A stretch of DNA of 64,000 nucleotides, taken from Spirosoma fluviale (GTDB taxonomy: Bacteria; Bacteroidota; Bacteroidia; Cytophagales; Spirosomataceae). Of the stretch, positions 7,762-17,284 are shown in pieces. The stretch's first letter is position 1. Each line of letters opens with the position of its first letter. The notes under the pieces are model-generated. The model saw only the letters and a program-made list of their open reading frames with translations, was not told where the DNA came from and did no database searches. Location of the stretch: the NCBI RefSeq assembly GCF_900230225.1, contig NZ_OCNH01000002.1:1150793-1214792 (forward strand), read 5' to 3'. Made by a program: the position numbers and the translations under genes.

Positions 7762-8646
7762 TTATAGACTGCTGACAGAATGAGCACGCTGGTACATCAG
7801 CGGGCTTTTGCCCGTTATGAGCTTGAACTTCTTGTAGAAACAGGTAAAGTTGTTGAAGCCGCTTTCGTAGCAAATCTGCTTGATGCTCATTAGTTCGCTG
7901 ATCAGAAGCTTACAGGCGTTACCAATCCGGATTTCCAGCAAAAACTGCGAGTATGACTTTCCCGTCCGGGATTTAAAGTACCGGCAAAAGGAATTGGGTA
8001 CCAGACCTGCAATCGACGCTACGTCCTGTAACCTGATTTTGTCGTGGAAATGACTTAGGGTGTAAGCATAAATACGGTTGATCCGTTCGTTTTCCACTTC
8101 TGACGACTCGTACCGAAAGCCCAGGGAGGAGAGGTAACTGCGTTCGTCGGACTCATTCGCGATCAGCAAACACTCCATCAGGGCCATAAGTCTGAAGGTA
8201 CCTTCTACCTGGCAGAGTATCTCCATTTGTTTGGCCACCCGCTGCCCGATCGACTCGGTGAGTATCAACCCACGCTTCGCCTTGTCAAGCGCGGCTTTGA
8301 GCGATTTGTTTTCGGGTAAGCAAAGAAACGAATCGCCCCAGAAGTTTTCCGTAAAATGAACGACTGTGGCGTACGGAAGCCGCTCCGATTTGTCCGCGTT
8401 ACACGCATTTTCGTCCCGGTCGTAATGCCAGTAATGCGGTAGGTTGGCACCTACCAGTACCACATCCCCGGCTTTGAACCGGCGGATGCTGTCGCCCACA
8501 AACTGGGTGCCGCTGCCCCGGTGAAAATGAACCAGTTCAACCTCTTTGTGGCAGTGCCAGCGGTTGTTAATGTTGGGGATGGACTCCTGCCGAACGCTGA
8601 ATGATCGGTTAGGGGCCGTTGCTACCTGCAAAAGATGTGCTTTCAT
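7762..8646 (-). CDS. AraC-family regulator, probable controller of the adjacent PUL
   Basis: This 294-residue protein has an N-terminal cupin-like sensor domain (NRWHCHKEVELVHFHRGSG and DVVLVGANLPHYW) and a C-terminal pair of helix-turn-helix motifs (IRLQDVASIAGLVPNSFCRYFK; ICYESGFNNFTCFYKKFK). The cupin and AraC pairing is typical of sugar-responsive regulators. It is divergent from SusC with a 248-bp AT-rich gap, in which a TTGTAG/CTACAA inverted pair (8677-8682, 8706-8711) might be part of an operator. Control of the SusCD-GH2 genes is inferred from position. Confidence 0.85.
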   Translation of the reverse strand: MKAHLLQVATAPNRSFSVRQESIPNINNRWHCHKEVELVHFHRGSGTQFVGDSIRRFKAGDVVLVGANLPHYWHYDRDENACNADKSERLPYATVVHFTENFWGDSFLCLPENKSLKAALDKAKRGLILTESIGQRVAKQMEILCQVEGTFRLMALMECLLIANESDERSYLSSLGFRYESSEVENERINRIYAYTLSHFHDKIRLQDVASIAGLVPNSFCRYFKSRTGKSYSQFLLEIRIGNACKLLISELMSIKQICYESGFNNFTCFYKKFKLITGKSPLMYQRAHSVSSL

Positions 8647-8894
8647 GACGTGAGTTGACCAGCTATGTACATTGAATTGTAGAAAATTAAGTATAGTTGA
8701 ATAGTCTACAAAAATATATGATTACTCCTACTGATGTTAAAATAGCTTAGTAATCAGATAAGATCAACGCATTATTGTTTTATAAATAATTTTCCTTTGT
8801 ATTCTTCAAAAACTTAATCTATAGATAAAGACTAATAGTGTTTTTGCAAGCGCGTTTATGACCAGTTCTTTTCTTTTAAACTCATTCTTAGCGT

Positions 8895-11800
8895 ATGAAA
8901 AACAGACGATTACGAACGGCCGATCTGGCTTTGTTACCCAACAGGGTTTGTCGGGCCTGTCGGGCAGGGGCAATACCTGCTCTAACAGCGATAGGTTTAC
9001 TGATAATACCCGGCGTATCGGTGGCGCGTCATGCCGACGTTCTTAAAACGCGGCCGGGCCGTCTGGCTACTGTATGGGCAGACCGCCCCCTTAGCGGAAA
9101 AGTAACGGGCGATAACGGCGAGGTGTTGCCGGGAGTCAGTATTCAACTGAAAGGAACAAACCGCGGGACAACCACCGATGCTACCGGGAATTTTCGGTTA
9201 ACACTACCCGACGAGGCCGGAGCGGTGCTGGTATTCTCCTTTATCGGGTACGTTTCTCAGGAAATTACGGTTGGCAATCAATCCACGATCAACGTTACGC
9301 TGGCATCGGACAATAAAGCTCTGGCCGAAGTTGTGGTGGTGGGGTACGGTACTCAGAAAAAAGCGGACCTGACGGGGGCCGTTTCCGCGATCTCCGCAAG
9401 CGATTTCGACAATACCATTAATACCAACGTCGGGCAGGCGCTTCAGGGCCGGGCGGCTGGGGTTCAGGTCACGCAAAACACCGGTAAACCGGGCGACAAC
9501 GCCATTATTCGGGTGCGGGGCGTAGGAACGACCGGGAACAGCAACGCGCTTTATGTTATTGACGGCGTGATTACCGACGGCGGTATTGCCAACATCAACC
9601 CCGATGATATTGAGTCGATGACCGTTCTGAAAGATGCGGCTTCGTCGGCCATTTATGGGGCGCGGGCCGCCAATGGGGTGGTGCTGATTACCACTAAACG
9701 GGGCAAAACGGGTGTGGGTCGGGTGAGTTTTACCATGTACTACGGTACCCAGAAAGCCTGGCGATTGCCCCGAATGGCCAACGCCCGCGAATTTGCGACC
9801 CTGCAAAATGAGGCCAGAGCCAACGCCGGGTTAGCGCCTTACTGGAGCAATCCGGATTCGCTGGGGGTGGGTAATGACAAGATTGGTGAAATATTCCAGA
9901 CCGCTCCCATTCAGAACTACCACCTGTCGGTATCGGGGGGTTCCGAGAAATCGCAGTACGCCGTTTCGCTCGGGTATTTCAATCAGGTGGGTATCGGCAT
10001 TGGCGTTGGGTACGACCGGTACTCGCTCAATGTGACGTCCGACCATCAGGTGCTCAGGAAATTGAAGTTCGGCAATAGTCTGTCGCTCACGCGGGGTAAG
10101 CAAACCAGTGGGCAATGGAATGAAACGTTCGTGAACGCCATTCGCTTTTCGCCCACGATTCCCAAATACATGCCCGATGGCAACTACGGCTACGGCAGTC
10201 GTCCGGGGGAGCAAATAGGCTATCTGTCTTCTCTGGGAAGTGCCTACCTGTTCCAGAACGACATGACGCGTTACCGGCTATTGGGCAATATCTACGGCGA
10301 ATACCAGTTTACGCCCGAACTCAAACTGCGGGCAACCATTGGTGCTGACTTTATTCTCGACAACGGGATCAACTTCGCGCCCACCTATGCCTTCGGTGGT
10401 CGGACAAACGTGGTCAACACCCTCGACCGCTCGAACGTGATCAGCACCACCTGGCTGAACGAAAACCTGCTTTCCTACGATAAAGTCTTTGGAAAACACA
10501 GCATATCCGCCCTGGTGGGTATTACGCAGCAGGCCAACCGCTACGACAATTTTGCGGCCCACCGGGAAAGCTTCCCCAATAACGACATCCGGGTGCTGGA
10601 CGCCGGTGCGCTGAACGACCGGGCGCGGGGCAGTGCTTCGGAATGGTCGATTCGGTCGTTTCTGAGCCGGGTCAACTACAACTACGACGAAAAGTACCTG
10701 CTCTCAGCCAACCTTCGGGTCGATGGTTCGTCGCGCTTTGGAACGGGCAACCGGTATGGTATTTTCCCCTCCTTCGCGGCTGGATGGCGTATTTCGGGGG
10801 AGAAATTCATGGAGAACATCCGCGCCGTCAACGACCTGAAACTGCGGGCCAGCTGGGGGCAGTTGGGCAACCAGGAAATCGGTCTGTATTCCTTCACCAC
10901 GGGGCTGAACCTGGCCCAGAACTACGTGCTCGGTAGCGGCCAGACGGTGGGTCCGGGCGTAGCACCAACGGCCCTCGGCAACCCGAATATCAAATGGGAA
11001 ACAACCACCATGCAGGATGTGGGTATCGACCTGGCGCTGCTCAACAACCGGGTGTCGGTAACGGCCGATTACTTTATCAAAGATACCCGCGATATGCTGG
11101 TTCAGGTGCCCATTCCCGGAACAACGGGCGTAACGACGGCACCTTATCAGAACGTGGGGGCGGTGCGTAACTCCGGTTTCGAACTGGCCATCACCTACCG
11201 GAAAGCCAGTGGTGATTTTAAGTACGATATCAGCGCCAATATGGGAACGATCAAAAACCGGGTGACGGCTTTGGCCGGTTTGCCCATCATTTCGGGCGTG
11301 TTCAAAACCGCCGAAGGGCAGCCCATCAGTTCCATTTTTGGCTATGTGCAGGAAGGCGTATTTCAGAACCAGTCCGAAATCGACGCGCACGCTACCCAGC
11401 TCAATGCCAAACCCGGCGACATCAAATGGAAAGATTCCAACGGCGATGGCATTATCAACGACCTCGACCGCGATTACATTGGTAATACCATTCCCCGCCT
11501 GTCGTACGGGTTCACCGGCAATGCCAGCTACAAAGGGTTTGACCTGAGCGTTTTCATTCAGGGCATTCAGGGTCGTGACCTGTATCTGGATGGTACCGGC
11601 GGTCGGCGGTTGATGGATAACTTCGACAATACCACGGCCGACTACCTGAGTCGCTGGACGGGTCCCGGTACGAGTGATCGAGTACCTCGTCTGGTCTGGG
11701 GCGATCCCAGCAACAACCGGCGCACGTCGAGTTTCTGGGTCTATGACGCCAGCTACCTGCGCATCCGCAATGTGCAGTTGGGCTATACGCTGCCCAAAGG

Positions 11801-11975
11801 AACGCTGGGACTGGGTCGCCTGCGGGTCTATGCCAGTTGCCAGAATCTGCTGACGATCACGCCTTATCCGTGGTTCGATCCGGAAGTGGGCGCGGGCATT
11901 GATAACAACTTCACTGATCTGATGACATACCCGCAACCCCGGACAATTCTGGGCGGTATCAACATTGATTTTTAA
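8895..11975 (+). CDS. SusC/RagA-family TonB-dependent outer-membrane transporter (beta-galactoside-type PUL)
   Basis: This 1026-residue protein has an atypical, basic N-terminal leader (about residues 1-45). A carboxypeptidase-D-like regulatory domain follows (LSGKVTGDNGEVLPGVSIQLKG..., about 66-145), then the SusC junction motif VVVVGYGTQKKADLTGAV, a TonB plug (GNSNALYVIDGV, AASSAIYGARAANGVVLITTKRG) and a long beta-barrel that ends in an aromatic-rich strand (GGINIDF). It forms the pore that imports oligosaccharide captured by SusD. The susD gene begins 24 bp downstream. A divergent AraC gene lies upstream. No STN domain is present, so it is not sigma/FecR-coupled. Confidence 0.93.
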   Translation: MKNRRLRTADLALLPNRVCRACRAGAIPALTAIGLLIIPGVSVARHADVLKTRPGRLATVWADRPLSGKVTGDNGEVLPGVSIQLKGTNRGTTTDATGNFRLTLPDEAGAVLVFSFIGYVSQEITVGNQSTINVTLASDNKALAEVVVVGYGTQKKADLTGAVSAISASDFDNTINTNVGQALQGRAAGVQVTQNTGKPGDNAIIRVRGVGTTGNSNALYVIDGVITDGGIANINPDDIESMTVLKDAASSAIYGARAANGVVLITTKRGKTGVGRVSFTMYYGTQKAWRLPRMANAREFATLQNEARANAGLAPYWSNPDSLGVGNDKIGEIFQTAPIQNYHLSVSGGSEKSQYAVSLGYFNQVGIGIGVGYDRYSLNVTSDHQVLRKLKFGNSLSLTRGKQTSGQWNETFVNAIRFSPTIPKYMPDGNYGYGSRPGEQIGYLSSLGSAYLFQNDMTRYRLLGNIYGEYQFTPELKLRATIGADFILDNGINFAPTYAFGGRTNVVNTLDRSNVISTTWLNENLLSYDKVFGKHSISALVGITQQANRYDNFAAHRESFPNNDIRVLDAGALNDRARGSASEWSIRSFLSRVNYNYDEKYLLSANLRVDGSSRFGTGNRYGIFPSFAAGWRISGEKFMENIRAVNDLKLRASWGQLGNQEIGLYSFTTGLNLAQNYVLGSGQTVGPGVAPTALGNPNIKWETTTMQDVGIDLALLNNRVSVTADYFIKDTRDMLVQVPIPGTTGVTTAPYQNVGAVRNSGFELAITYRKASGDFKYDISANMGTIKNRVTALAGLPIISGVFKTAEGQPISSIFGYVQEGVFQNQSEIDAHATQLNAKPGDIKWKDSNGDGIINDLDRDYIGNTIPRLSYGFTGNASYKGFDLSVFIQGIQGRDLYLDGTGGRRLMDNFDNTTADYLSRWTGPGTSDRVPRLVWGDPSNNRRTSSFWVYDASYLRIRNVQLGYTLPKGTLGLGRLRVYASCQNLLTITPYPWFDPEVGAGIDNNFTDLMTYPQPRTILGGINIDF

Positions 11976-11999
11976 CGGTCATTCCTAAACGCATTGGTT

Positions 12000-13433
12000 A
12001 TGAAAAAGATAGTGTTTGCGGTAGCCCTGCTGTTAGCCGGATGCCAGAGCGATTTTCTCGAAAAACAACCCCTCAACGCCGTTACGGCCGATAATTACTA
12101 TAGAACCTCGGACGATGCCATCCGAGCGGTCAATGCGGCTTATAAGCCCCTGATGTACAACGGCATCGGTCAGTTCGGGATTGCCTATTACGGCAACAAC
12201 CAGGCGGGCGATTCCAACACCTACGGGGACGATGCCAACTGGGTAGCCGTCGATAACTTTACCGTTACGTCCGACAATCCGGCCATTCGAAGCTCCTGGT
12301 CGTCGTTTTATCAGGTCATCTTTCGGGCTAATCTAGTGTTGGACCGGGTTCCGGGCATTACCATGGATGCTACCCTGAAAGGCCGTGTATTGGCCGAAGC
12401 CTCGTTTTTACGGGCCATTTCCTACCATTATCTGGTGCTGCTTTTTGGCGATGTGCCCCTGATTACGAAGCCCCAGTTCAATGCCAGTGAATTTCTGGTA
12501 GCGCGAACGCCCGTTGAACAGGTGTACGCGCAGATCATCACCGACCTGCAATCGGCCGAGAAAAGTCTGCCGCTTACCTACCCCGCGTCCGATCTGGGCC
12601 GGGTTACGCAGGGCGCGGCCAAGTCGTTTCTGGCCAAAGTCTACCTGTACCGGAAACAGTGGCCCGAAGCCGCTGCCAAAGCCAAAGAAGTGGTCGACTC
12701 GAAGGTGTACAGCCTCTTCGACCGCTATTACGACAATTTCGAACTGGCAACCGAAAACGGGAAAGAGTCCATTTTCGAGATTCAGTATGCGTCGTTTCTG
12801 GGCGGCCTTGGCAACCAGACCAACAACTACGACGCACCCCGCGGATCGGGCTTTACGCTGGACGGCGGCTACGGATGGGCACAGCCAACGCAGAATTTCG
12901 TGAACTCATTTGCTGCCACCGATCCGCGCAAAGGTTACACTATTTTTCAGGCAGGGGATGTCTTTCAGGGGATTACGTTCAATCCGGCAACGTCCTCAAC
13001 GGGTTACGGCTCGCGCAAATATGTGGTTGGCAAAGGGACGAACATCGGCAAGAGCGACGATCCGAAAAACTTCATCCTCATGCGCTATGCCGATTTGCTG
13101 CTGATGTACGCCGAAGCCCTGAACGAGTCGGGGAAAACGGCCGAAGCCCTGGCACCCATCAACCAGGTACGGGCGCGTAAAGACGTGAACATGCCGCCCT
13201 TAGCCGCTACGCTCACGCAACCCCAACTCCGGCAGGCCATTAAAGATGAGCGCCGGGTGGAGCTGGGCATGGAGGGCCACCGCTGGTTCGACCTAGTTCG
13301 CTGGGGCGATGCGGCTGCGTTCGCAAAGTCGATCGGCAAAACCAGTTTCCGGGAGGGTATCAGCGAGCGTTTCCCTATCCCCCAGGCCGAGCGGGATATA
13401 AACCCGCAACTGACGCAGAATCCGGGGTATTGA
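12000..13433 (+). CDS. RagB/SusD-family surface glycan-binding lipoprotein
   Basis: The start is taken at ATG 12000 (MKKIVFAVALLLAGC). A TTG two codons earlier is also possible but would weaken the signal peptide. The lipobox is LLAGC. The 477-residue protein shows the SusD N-terminal helical repeat region (YRTSDDAIRAVNAAYKPLM) and the C-terminal RagB/SusD block (RYADLLLMYAEALNESG, ERRVELGMEGHRWFDLVRWGDA, FPIPQAERDINPQLTQNPGY). It caps the SusC barrel and binds glycan outside the cell. It is translated with susC and is followed by an intrinsic terminator. Confidence 0.93.
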   Translation: MKKIVFAVALLLAGCQSDFLEKQPLNAVTADNYYRTSDDAIRAVNAAYKPLMYNGIGQFGIAYYGNNQAGDSNTYGDDANWVAVDNFTVTSDNPAIRSSWSSFYQVIFRANLVLDRVPGITMDATLKGRVLAEASFLRAISYHYLVLLFGDVPLITKPQFNASEFLVARTPVEQVYAQIITDLQSAEKSLPLTYPASDLGRVTQGAAKSFLAKVYLYRKQWPEAAAKAKEVVDSKVYSLFDRYYDNFELATENGKESIFEIQYASFLGGLGNQTNNYDAPRGSGFTLDGGYGWAQPTQNFVNSFAATDPRKGYTIFQAGDVFQGITFNPATSSTGYGSRKYVVGKGTNIGKSDDPKNFILMRYADLLLMYAEALNESGKTAEALAPINQVRARKDVNMPPLAATLTQPQLRQAIKDERRVELGMEGHRWFDLVRWGDAAAFAKSIGKTSFREGISERFPIPQAERDINPQLTQNPGY

Positions 13434-13479
13434 GTAGAACATACCCAACGCTCGCGCCGACTCAGTATTTTTAGTGTGG

Positions 13480-13520
13480 AATGGCCTTGAAACAGATATA
13501 CCTGTTTCAAGGCCATTTTT
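13480..13520 (+). terminator. Intrinsic terminator ending the susCD transcript
   Basis: ATGGCCTTGAAACAG (13481-13495) pairs perfectly with 13502-13516 around a 6-nt loop and is followed by a T-run. It lies 47 bp after the susD stop and directly upstream of the GH2 start, so GH2 either has its own promoter or relies on read-through. Confidence 0.8.
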
Positions 13521-13537
13521 ACGTGACGCTGATTGCA

Positions 13538-15973
13538 ATGAAGATAAAGCTGCTGGCTTTAATTATACTGACCGCCAGTCAGGCGCTGGCTCAGTCCGGC
13601 CCGACCCGAACCCGACTTTTTGACGCCGATTGGTACTTCCTGAAAGACAGTACCGCCAACGGTCAGCAACCTGGTTTTAAGGAATCAGGCTGGCGGAAAC
13701 TGCATCTGCCGCACGACTGGAGCATCGAAGATTTGCCCCATCAGTCGCCGGATCAGGTGATGGGGCCGTTCTCGCGGGCGAGTGTTGGCAACACCTCCAC
13801 CGGCTACACCGTTGGCGGAACGGGCTGGTATCGTAAAGCCTTCGTTCTTAAGGCAGCCGAAGCCGGTAAAGTGGCCCGCATTCAGTTTGACGGCGTCTAC
13901 ATGGAGTCCGATGTGTGGCTCAACGGCCATCACCTCGGCTATCGGCCAACTGGTTACACCTCGTTCAGCTACGAGCTGACGCCCTGGTTACTACCCGCGG
14001 GGCAGACGAATACGCTGGTCGTTCGGGTGAAAAATAGCGGTCAAAATTCCCGCTGGTACACGGGCTCGGGCATCTACCGGCACGTGTGGCTAACTCTGAC
14101 CGAAGCCGTACATATTGCGCCGATGGGTGTGACCGTCACGACCCCGAAAGTGTCGGCTCGGTTGGCTCAGATAGTGGTTAGAACCGCTATTGACAATACT
14201 AAAAAGACAACGTTACCCATTCGATTGATCACAACCCTGATTAAACCAAACGGACAACCCGCCGGGGCAGATCAGCAGGTATTTACCGTATCAGGTAACG
14301 GGAAAGTCGAACGCTCGCAAACCCTGACCGTAGCCAGCCCGGGCCTGTGGTCGCCCGAAACGCCAACGCTGTATCGGGCTAAAGCGGTGTTGGTGGCTGG
14401 TGCGAAACGGCTGGATAGTGTAACCACCTCGTTCGGTATTCGCTCCATTGAACTGGATGCCAGTCGGGGCTTTGTCCTGAACGGCAAGCGGCTCCTCCTG
14501 AAAGGCGGAAGTGTCCACCACGACAACGGCCCATTGGGTGCCCGCGCCTTCGACCGGGCCGAAGAACGAAAAGTCGAGCTGCTGAAAGCCAACGGATTTA
14601 ACGCCGTTCGAACCAGTCATAATCCACCATCGCCCGCCTTTCTGGACGCCTGCGACCGGCTGGGGCTGCTGGTCGTTGAAGAAGCATTCGACATGTGGCA
14701 ACGACCCAAAAAACCACAGGACTACCACCTCTTTTTCGATCAGTGGTGGCGTACTGACTTACAAGCCATGATCGAGCGCGACCGCAACCACCCGTCGGTA
14801 TTTCTGTGGAGCATCGGCAATGAAATCAACGAGCGGGCCGATTCGTCGGGTTTGGTATTGACCAAACAACTCGCCGACGAAGCCCACCGACTGGACCCCA
14901 GTCGGCCCATTATGGAAGCGATGTGCGTGTTTTGGGAGCATCCCGGCAAGGTTTGGGAAGATGGCGATAAGGCCTTTGCCCTGCTCGATGTGGGTGGCTA
15001 CAATTACGAGTGGAAACACTACGAATCCGATCACCAGCGCCACCCAACCCGGATTATGGTAGGCACGGAGTCGTTTGCCCGAGAAGCCTTCGAAAACTGG
15101 CAGCAGGTGGAAAAACACCCGTACGTACTTGGCGATTTCGTTTGGACGGCCATGGATTACATGGGCGAAACGGCCATTGGCCACGCGCTTCTGCAACCGA
15201 AGGCCGATAAGGATAGCGTGAAGGCGGTGTTGCCCTGGCCGTGGTTCAATGCCTGGTGTGGCGATCTGGATTTGATCGGTACGAAAAAGCCGCAGTCCTA
15301 TTACCGCGATGTGGTCTGGCGCAACAGTCCCATCGAAATGGCCGTTCACAGCCCCATTCCCAATGGCATGAAAGAAACCGTTACCAACTGGGGCTGGCCC
15401 GATGAGCGGCAAAGCTGGTCGTGGCCGGGGCAGGAGGGAGTACCACTTCAGGTGCGGGTTTTCTCTCGGAGTCCGCTGGTGCGGCTGGAACTCAACGGCA
15501 AACTGGTGGGGGAGCAGCAATTGGCAGATACCACCATTACGGCTTCGTTTACTCTGCCGTACCAGCCGGGCGTGCTGAAAGCAACGAGCTTTGCCAACGG
15601 CAAGCCAACGGGATCGGTAACCTTTCGTACCGCCGGGAAACCCCACCATCTTCAACTCACCACCGACCGCCTAACCCTGCACGCTGACCATAATGACCTG
15701 GCTTATGTGACCGTTGACGTCGTGGATGAGCAGGGCCAGATTATTCCCTGGCTCGACACACCTGTAACGTTTGCGCTCACTGGAGCAGGCGAGTTGGCGG
15801 GCGTAGGCAACGGAAATCCCACGGATTTGAGCAGCTTTCAACGAACGCAGAAATCAACGTTTCGGGGGCGCTGTCTGGCTGTTATCCGGTCGGGAGGAAA
15901 GGCCGGTCAGATTAGCCTCAAGGCTACAGCACCAAGCCTGGGAACCCACGAAATAAGGATGGTAGTGAAGTGA
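13538..15973 (+). CDS. Secreted glycoside hydrolase family 2 enzyme (beta-galactosidase-like)
   Basis: The start is placed at 13538 (MKIKLLALIILTASQALAQ, a clear signal peptide). The frame is open from 13481, but those codons lie in the terminator hairpin. The 811-residue enzyme has the GH2 order: sugar-binding jelly roll (about 30-190, with HLPHDWSIED), an immunoglobulin-like domain, then a TIM barrel with the acid/base E429 in IGNEINE and the nucleophile E511 in GTES. C-terminal Ig-like domains follow (about 610-811, including WLDTPVTFALTGAGELAGVG). This architecture is common in exo-beta-galactosidases of Bacteroidota PULs, but beta-glucuronidase or mannosidase activity cannot be excluded. 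It probably acts in the periplasm on oligosaccharides imported by the preceding SusCD. Confidence 0.88.
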   Translation: MKIKLLALIILTASQALAQSGPTRTRLFDADWYFLKDSTANGQQPGFKESGWRKLHLPHDWSIEDLPHQSPDQVMGPFSRASVGNTSTGYTVGGTGWYRKAFVLKAAEAGKVARIQFDGVYMESDVWLNGHHLGYRPTGYTSFSYELTPWLLPAGQTNTLVVRVKNSGQNSRWYTGSGIYRHVWLTLTEAVHIAPMGVTVTTPKVSARLAQIVVRTAIDNTKKTTLPIRLITTLIKPNGQPAGADQQVFTVSGNGKVERSQTLTVASPGLWSPETPTLYRAKAVLVAGAKRLDSVTTSFGIRSIELDASRGFVLNGKRLLLKGGSVHHDNGPLGARAFDRAEERKVELLKANGFNAVRTSHNPPSPAFLDACDRLGLLVVEEAFDMWQRPKKPQDYHLFFDQWWRTDLQAMIERDRNHPSVFLWSIGNEINERADSSGLVLTKQLADEAHRLDPSRPIMEAMCVFWEHPGKVWEDGDKAFALLDVGGYNYEWKHYESDHQRHPTRIMVGTESFAREAFENWQQVEKHPYVLGDFVWTAMDYMGETAIGHALLQPKADKDSVKAVLPWPWFNAWCGDLDLIGTKKPQSYYRDVVWRNSPIEMAVHSPIPNGMKETVTNWGWPDERQSWSWPGQEGVPLQVRVFSRSPLVRLELNGKLVGEQQLADTTITASFTLPYQPGVLKATSFANGKPTGSVTFRTAGKPHHLQLTTDRLTLHADHNDLAYVTVDVVDEQGQIIPWLDTPVTFALTGAGELAGVGNGNPTDLSSFQRTQKSTFRGRCLAVIRSGGKAGQISLKATAPSLGTHEIRMVVK

Positions 15974-16069
15974 GGGCTACCCCGGAGGTAAGCCCCGTTG
16001 CTGAACACGGCCAACTAATTTAGTGACAAAGTCATGGTTCAACTGTTATGCTAGAAACAACATACAACC

Positions 16070-17077
16070 ATGAACGAAGAAAGTCACCTTAACAGACGCC
16101 AGGCCCTTCAGGGATTAGGTACCGGTATCGCCACCGTAGTCGCTACACCGGTATTAGCCGCTTCGGGCGTTGCTCCTACGAATGCCGCTGCGCCACCGGC
16201 CCTGGAAAATCCAACCAGTAAATACCCTAAACCACCGTTTAAAGAGCAGCCCCAACCCTGGCCGGGGCTGGCCAGTAAAATGGACCCTAAACCCGATCAC
16301 GGCGAAACCAGCTATAAAGGATCGGGTCGGCTGGCGGGCCGGAAAGCCCTGATCACCGGAGGGGATTCGGGAATGGGTCGGGCTGCCGCCATTGCCTACG
16401 CCCGCGAAGGGGCCGATGTGGCCATCAATTATCTGCCCGCCGAGGAGCCGGACGCCCGTGAGGTAATTGCGCTCATTAAAGCCGAAGGACGTAAGGCCAT
16501 CGCCATCCCCGGCGATATTCGCGACGAAGCCTTCTGCCAGCGGCTGGTAGCCGAGGCCGTTCGGGGTCTGGGTGGATTGGACATCGTGGTGAGCAATGCC
16601 GCCCGGCAACAAACTCATGCATCCATTCTGGATATATCGACCGAGCAATTCGACTGGACGATGAAGACCAATATCTACGCGCCTTTCTGGATCATTAAAG
16701 CCGCTCTGCCGCACCTGCAACCGGGGTCGGCCATTATTGGCACCACGTCTGAGCAGGCTTACGATCCTTCGGCAGAATTGTATGATTACGCCCAGACAAA
16801 GGCAGCTACTACGAGCTTTGTGAAGTCGCTGGCCAAGCAGCTTGGTCCGAAGGGTATTCGGGTCAACGGCGTGGCTCCCGGTCCGATCTGGACACCCTTG
16901 CAGCCCAGTGGTGGGGCCACGCAGGAAAAGCTCAAGACATTTGGTGGGCAAACGCCCCTGGGTCGTCCCGGTCAACCCGCCGAACTGGCGTCTATTTATG
17001 TGCAGCTTGCCGCCAGCGATGCCAGTTACGCAACGGGGCAGGTTTATGGAGCCGCTGGAGGCAGTGGACAGCCGTAA
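16070..17077 (+). CDS. Tat-exported short-chain dehydrogenase/reductase
   Basis: This 335-residue SDR has a Tat-like signal (NRRQALQGLGTGIATVVATPVLA) and a Pro-rich linker. The Rossmann motif is TGGDSGMGR, and the catalytic residues are a Ser in GTTSEQ and Y240-x-x-x-K244 (YAQTK). The core resembles the YghA/glucose-1-dehydrogenase-like group that has a 40-50 residue N-terminal extension (KMDPKPDHGETSYKGSGRLAGRKALITGG). Export is unusual because the cofactor is NAD(P); it may travel folded with its cofactor bound, as some Tat oxidoreductases do. The gene is alone. The substrate is unknown. Confidence 0.82.
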   Translation: MNEESHLNRRQALQGLGTGIATVVATPVLAASGVAPTNAAAPPALENPTSKYPKPPFKEQPQPWPGLASKMDPKPDHGETSYKGSGRLAGRKALITGGDSGMGRAAAIAYAREGADVAINYLPAEEPDAREVIALIKAEGRKAIAIPGDIRDEAFCQRLVAEAVRGLGGLDIVVSNAARQQTHASILDISTEQFDWTMKTNIYAPFWIIKAALPHLQPGSAIIGTTSEQAYDPSAELYDYAQTKAATTSFVKSLAKQLGPKGIRVNGVAPGPIWTPLQPSGGATQEKLKTFGGQTPLGRPGQPAELASIYVQLAASDASYATGQVYGAAGGSGQP

Positions 17078-17175
17078 GGTGCATTCCTGATTGAGGTAAC
17101 GTGAATAATGGGTTGACCAGATCAAAATTTAGCTCATACGCAACTGTTATTCGCGTTATAAAGGTGATCAACCAG

Positions 17176-17250
17176 TTAACCACAGAGCTACGAAGCGCAC
17201 AGAGACTAAGTGGAAAAAATACCTCCATAAATCTCTGTGCGCCTTGTTGC
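17176..17250. repeat. CACAGAG-type intergenic hairpin repeat, copy 1
   Basis: GCGCACAGAGA (17195-17205) pairs with TCTCTGTGCGC (17232-17242), preceded by AACCACAGAG. It resembles the elements at 21014-21090 and 31890-32000 and lies just downstream of the minus-strand patatin gene, so it may double as a terminator. Confidence 0.55.
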
Positions 17251-17284
17251 AAGTCAAAATTAGTATTGGTCTTTAACGACATCC

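Noticed and set aside
10704-11936. Long minus-strand reading frame opposite the first susC gene (410 codons)
   Set aside because: It is the mirror of a strongly coding SusC frame in GC-rich sequence, shows no domain and would be fully antisense.
13481-13537. Upstream start for GH2 at 13481
   Set aside because: These codons lie in an intrinsic terminator hairpin. The signal peptide begins only at 13538.
14759-15655. Long minus-strand frame opposite GH2 (298 codons), and a similar one opposite the SDR gene at 16154-17125
   Set aside because: Composition is that of an antisense shadow (rich in His, Arg, Gly and Pro) and no motif is present. The plus-strand genes have complete catalytic motifs.
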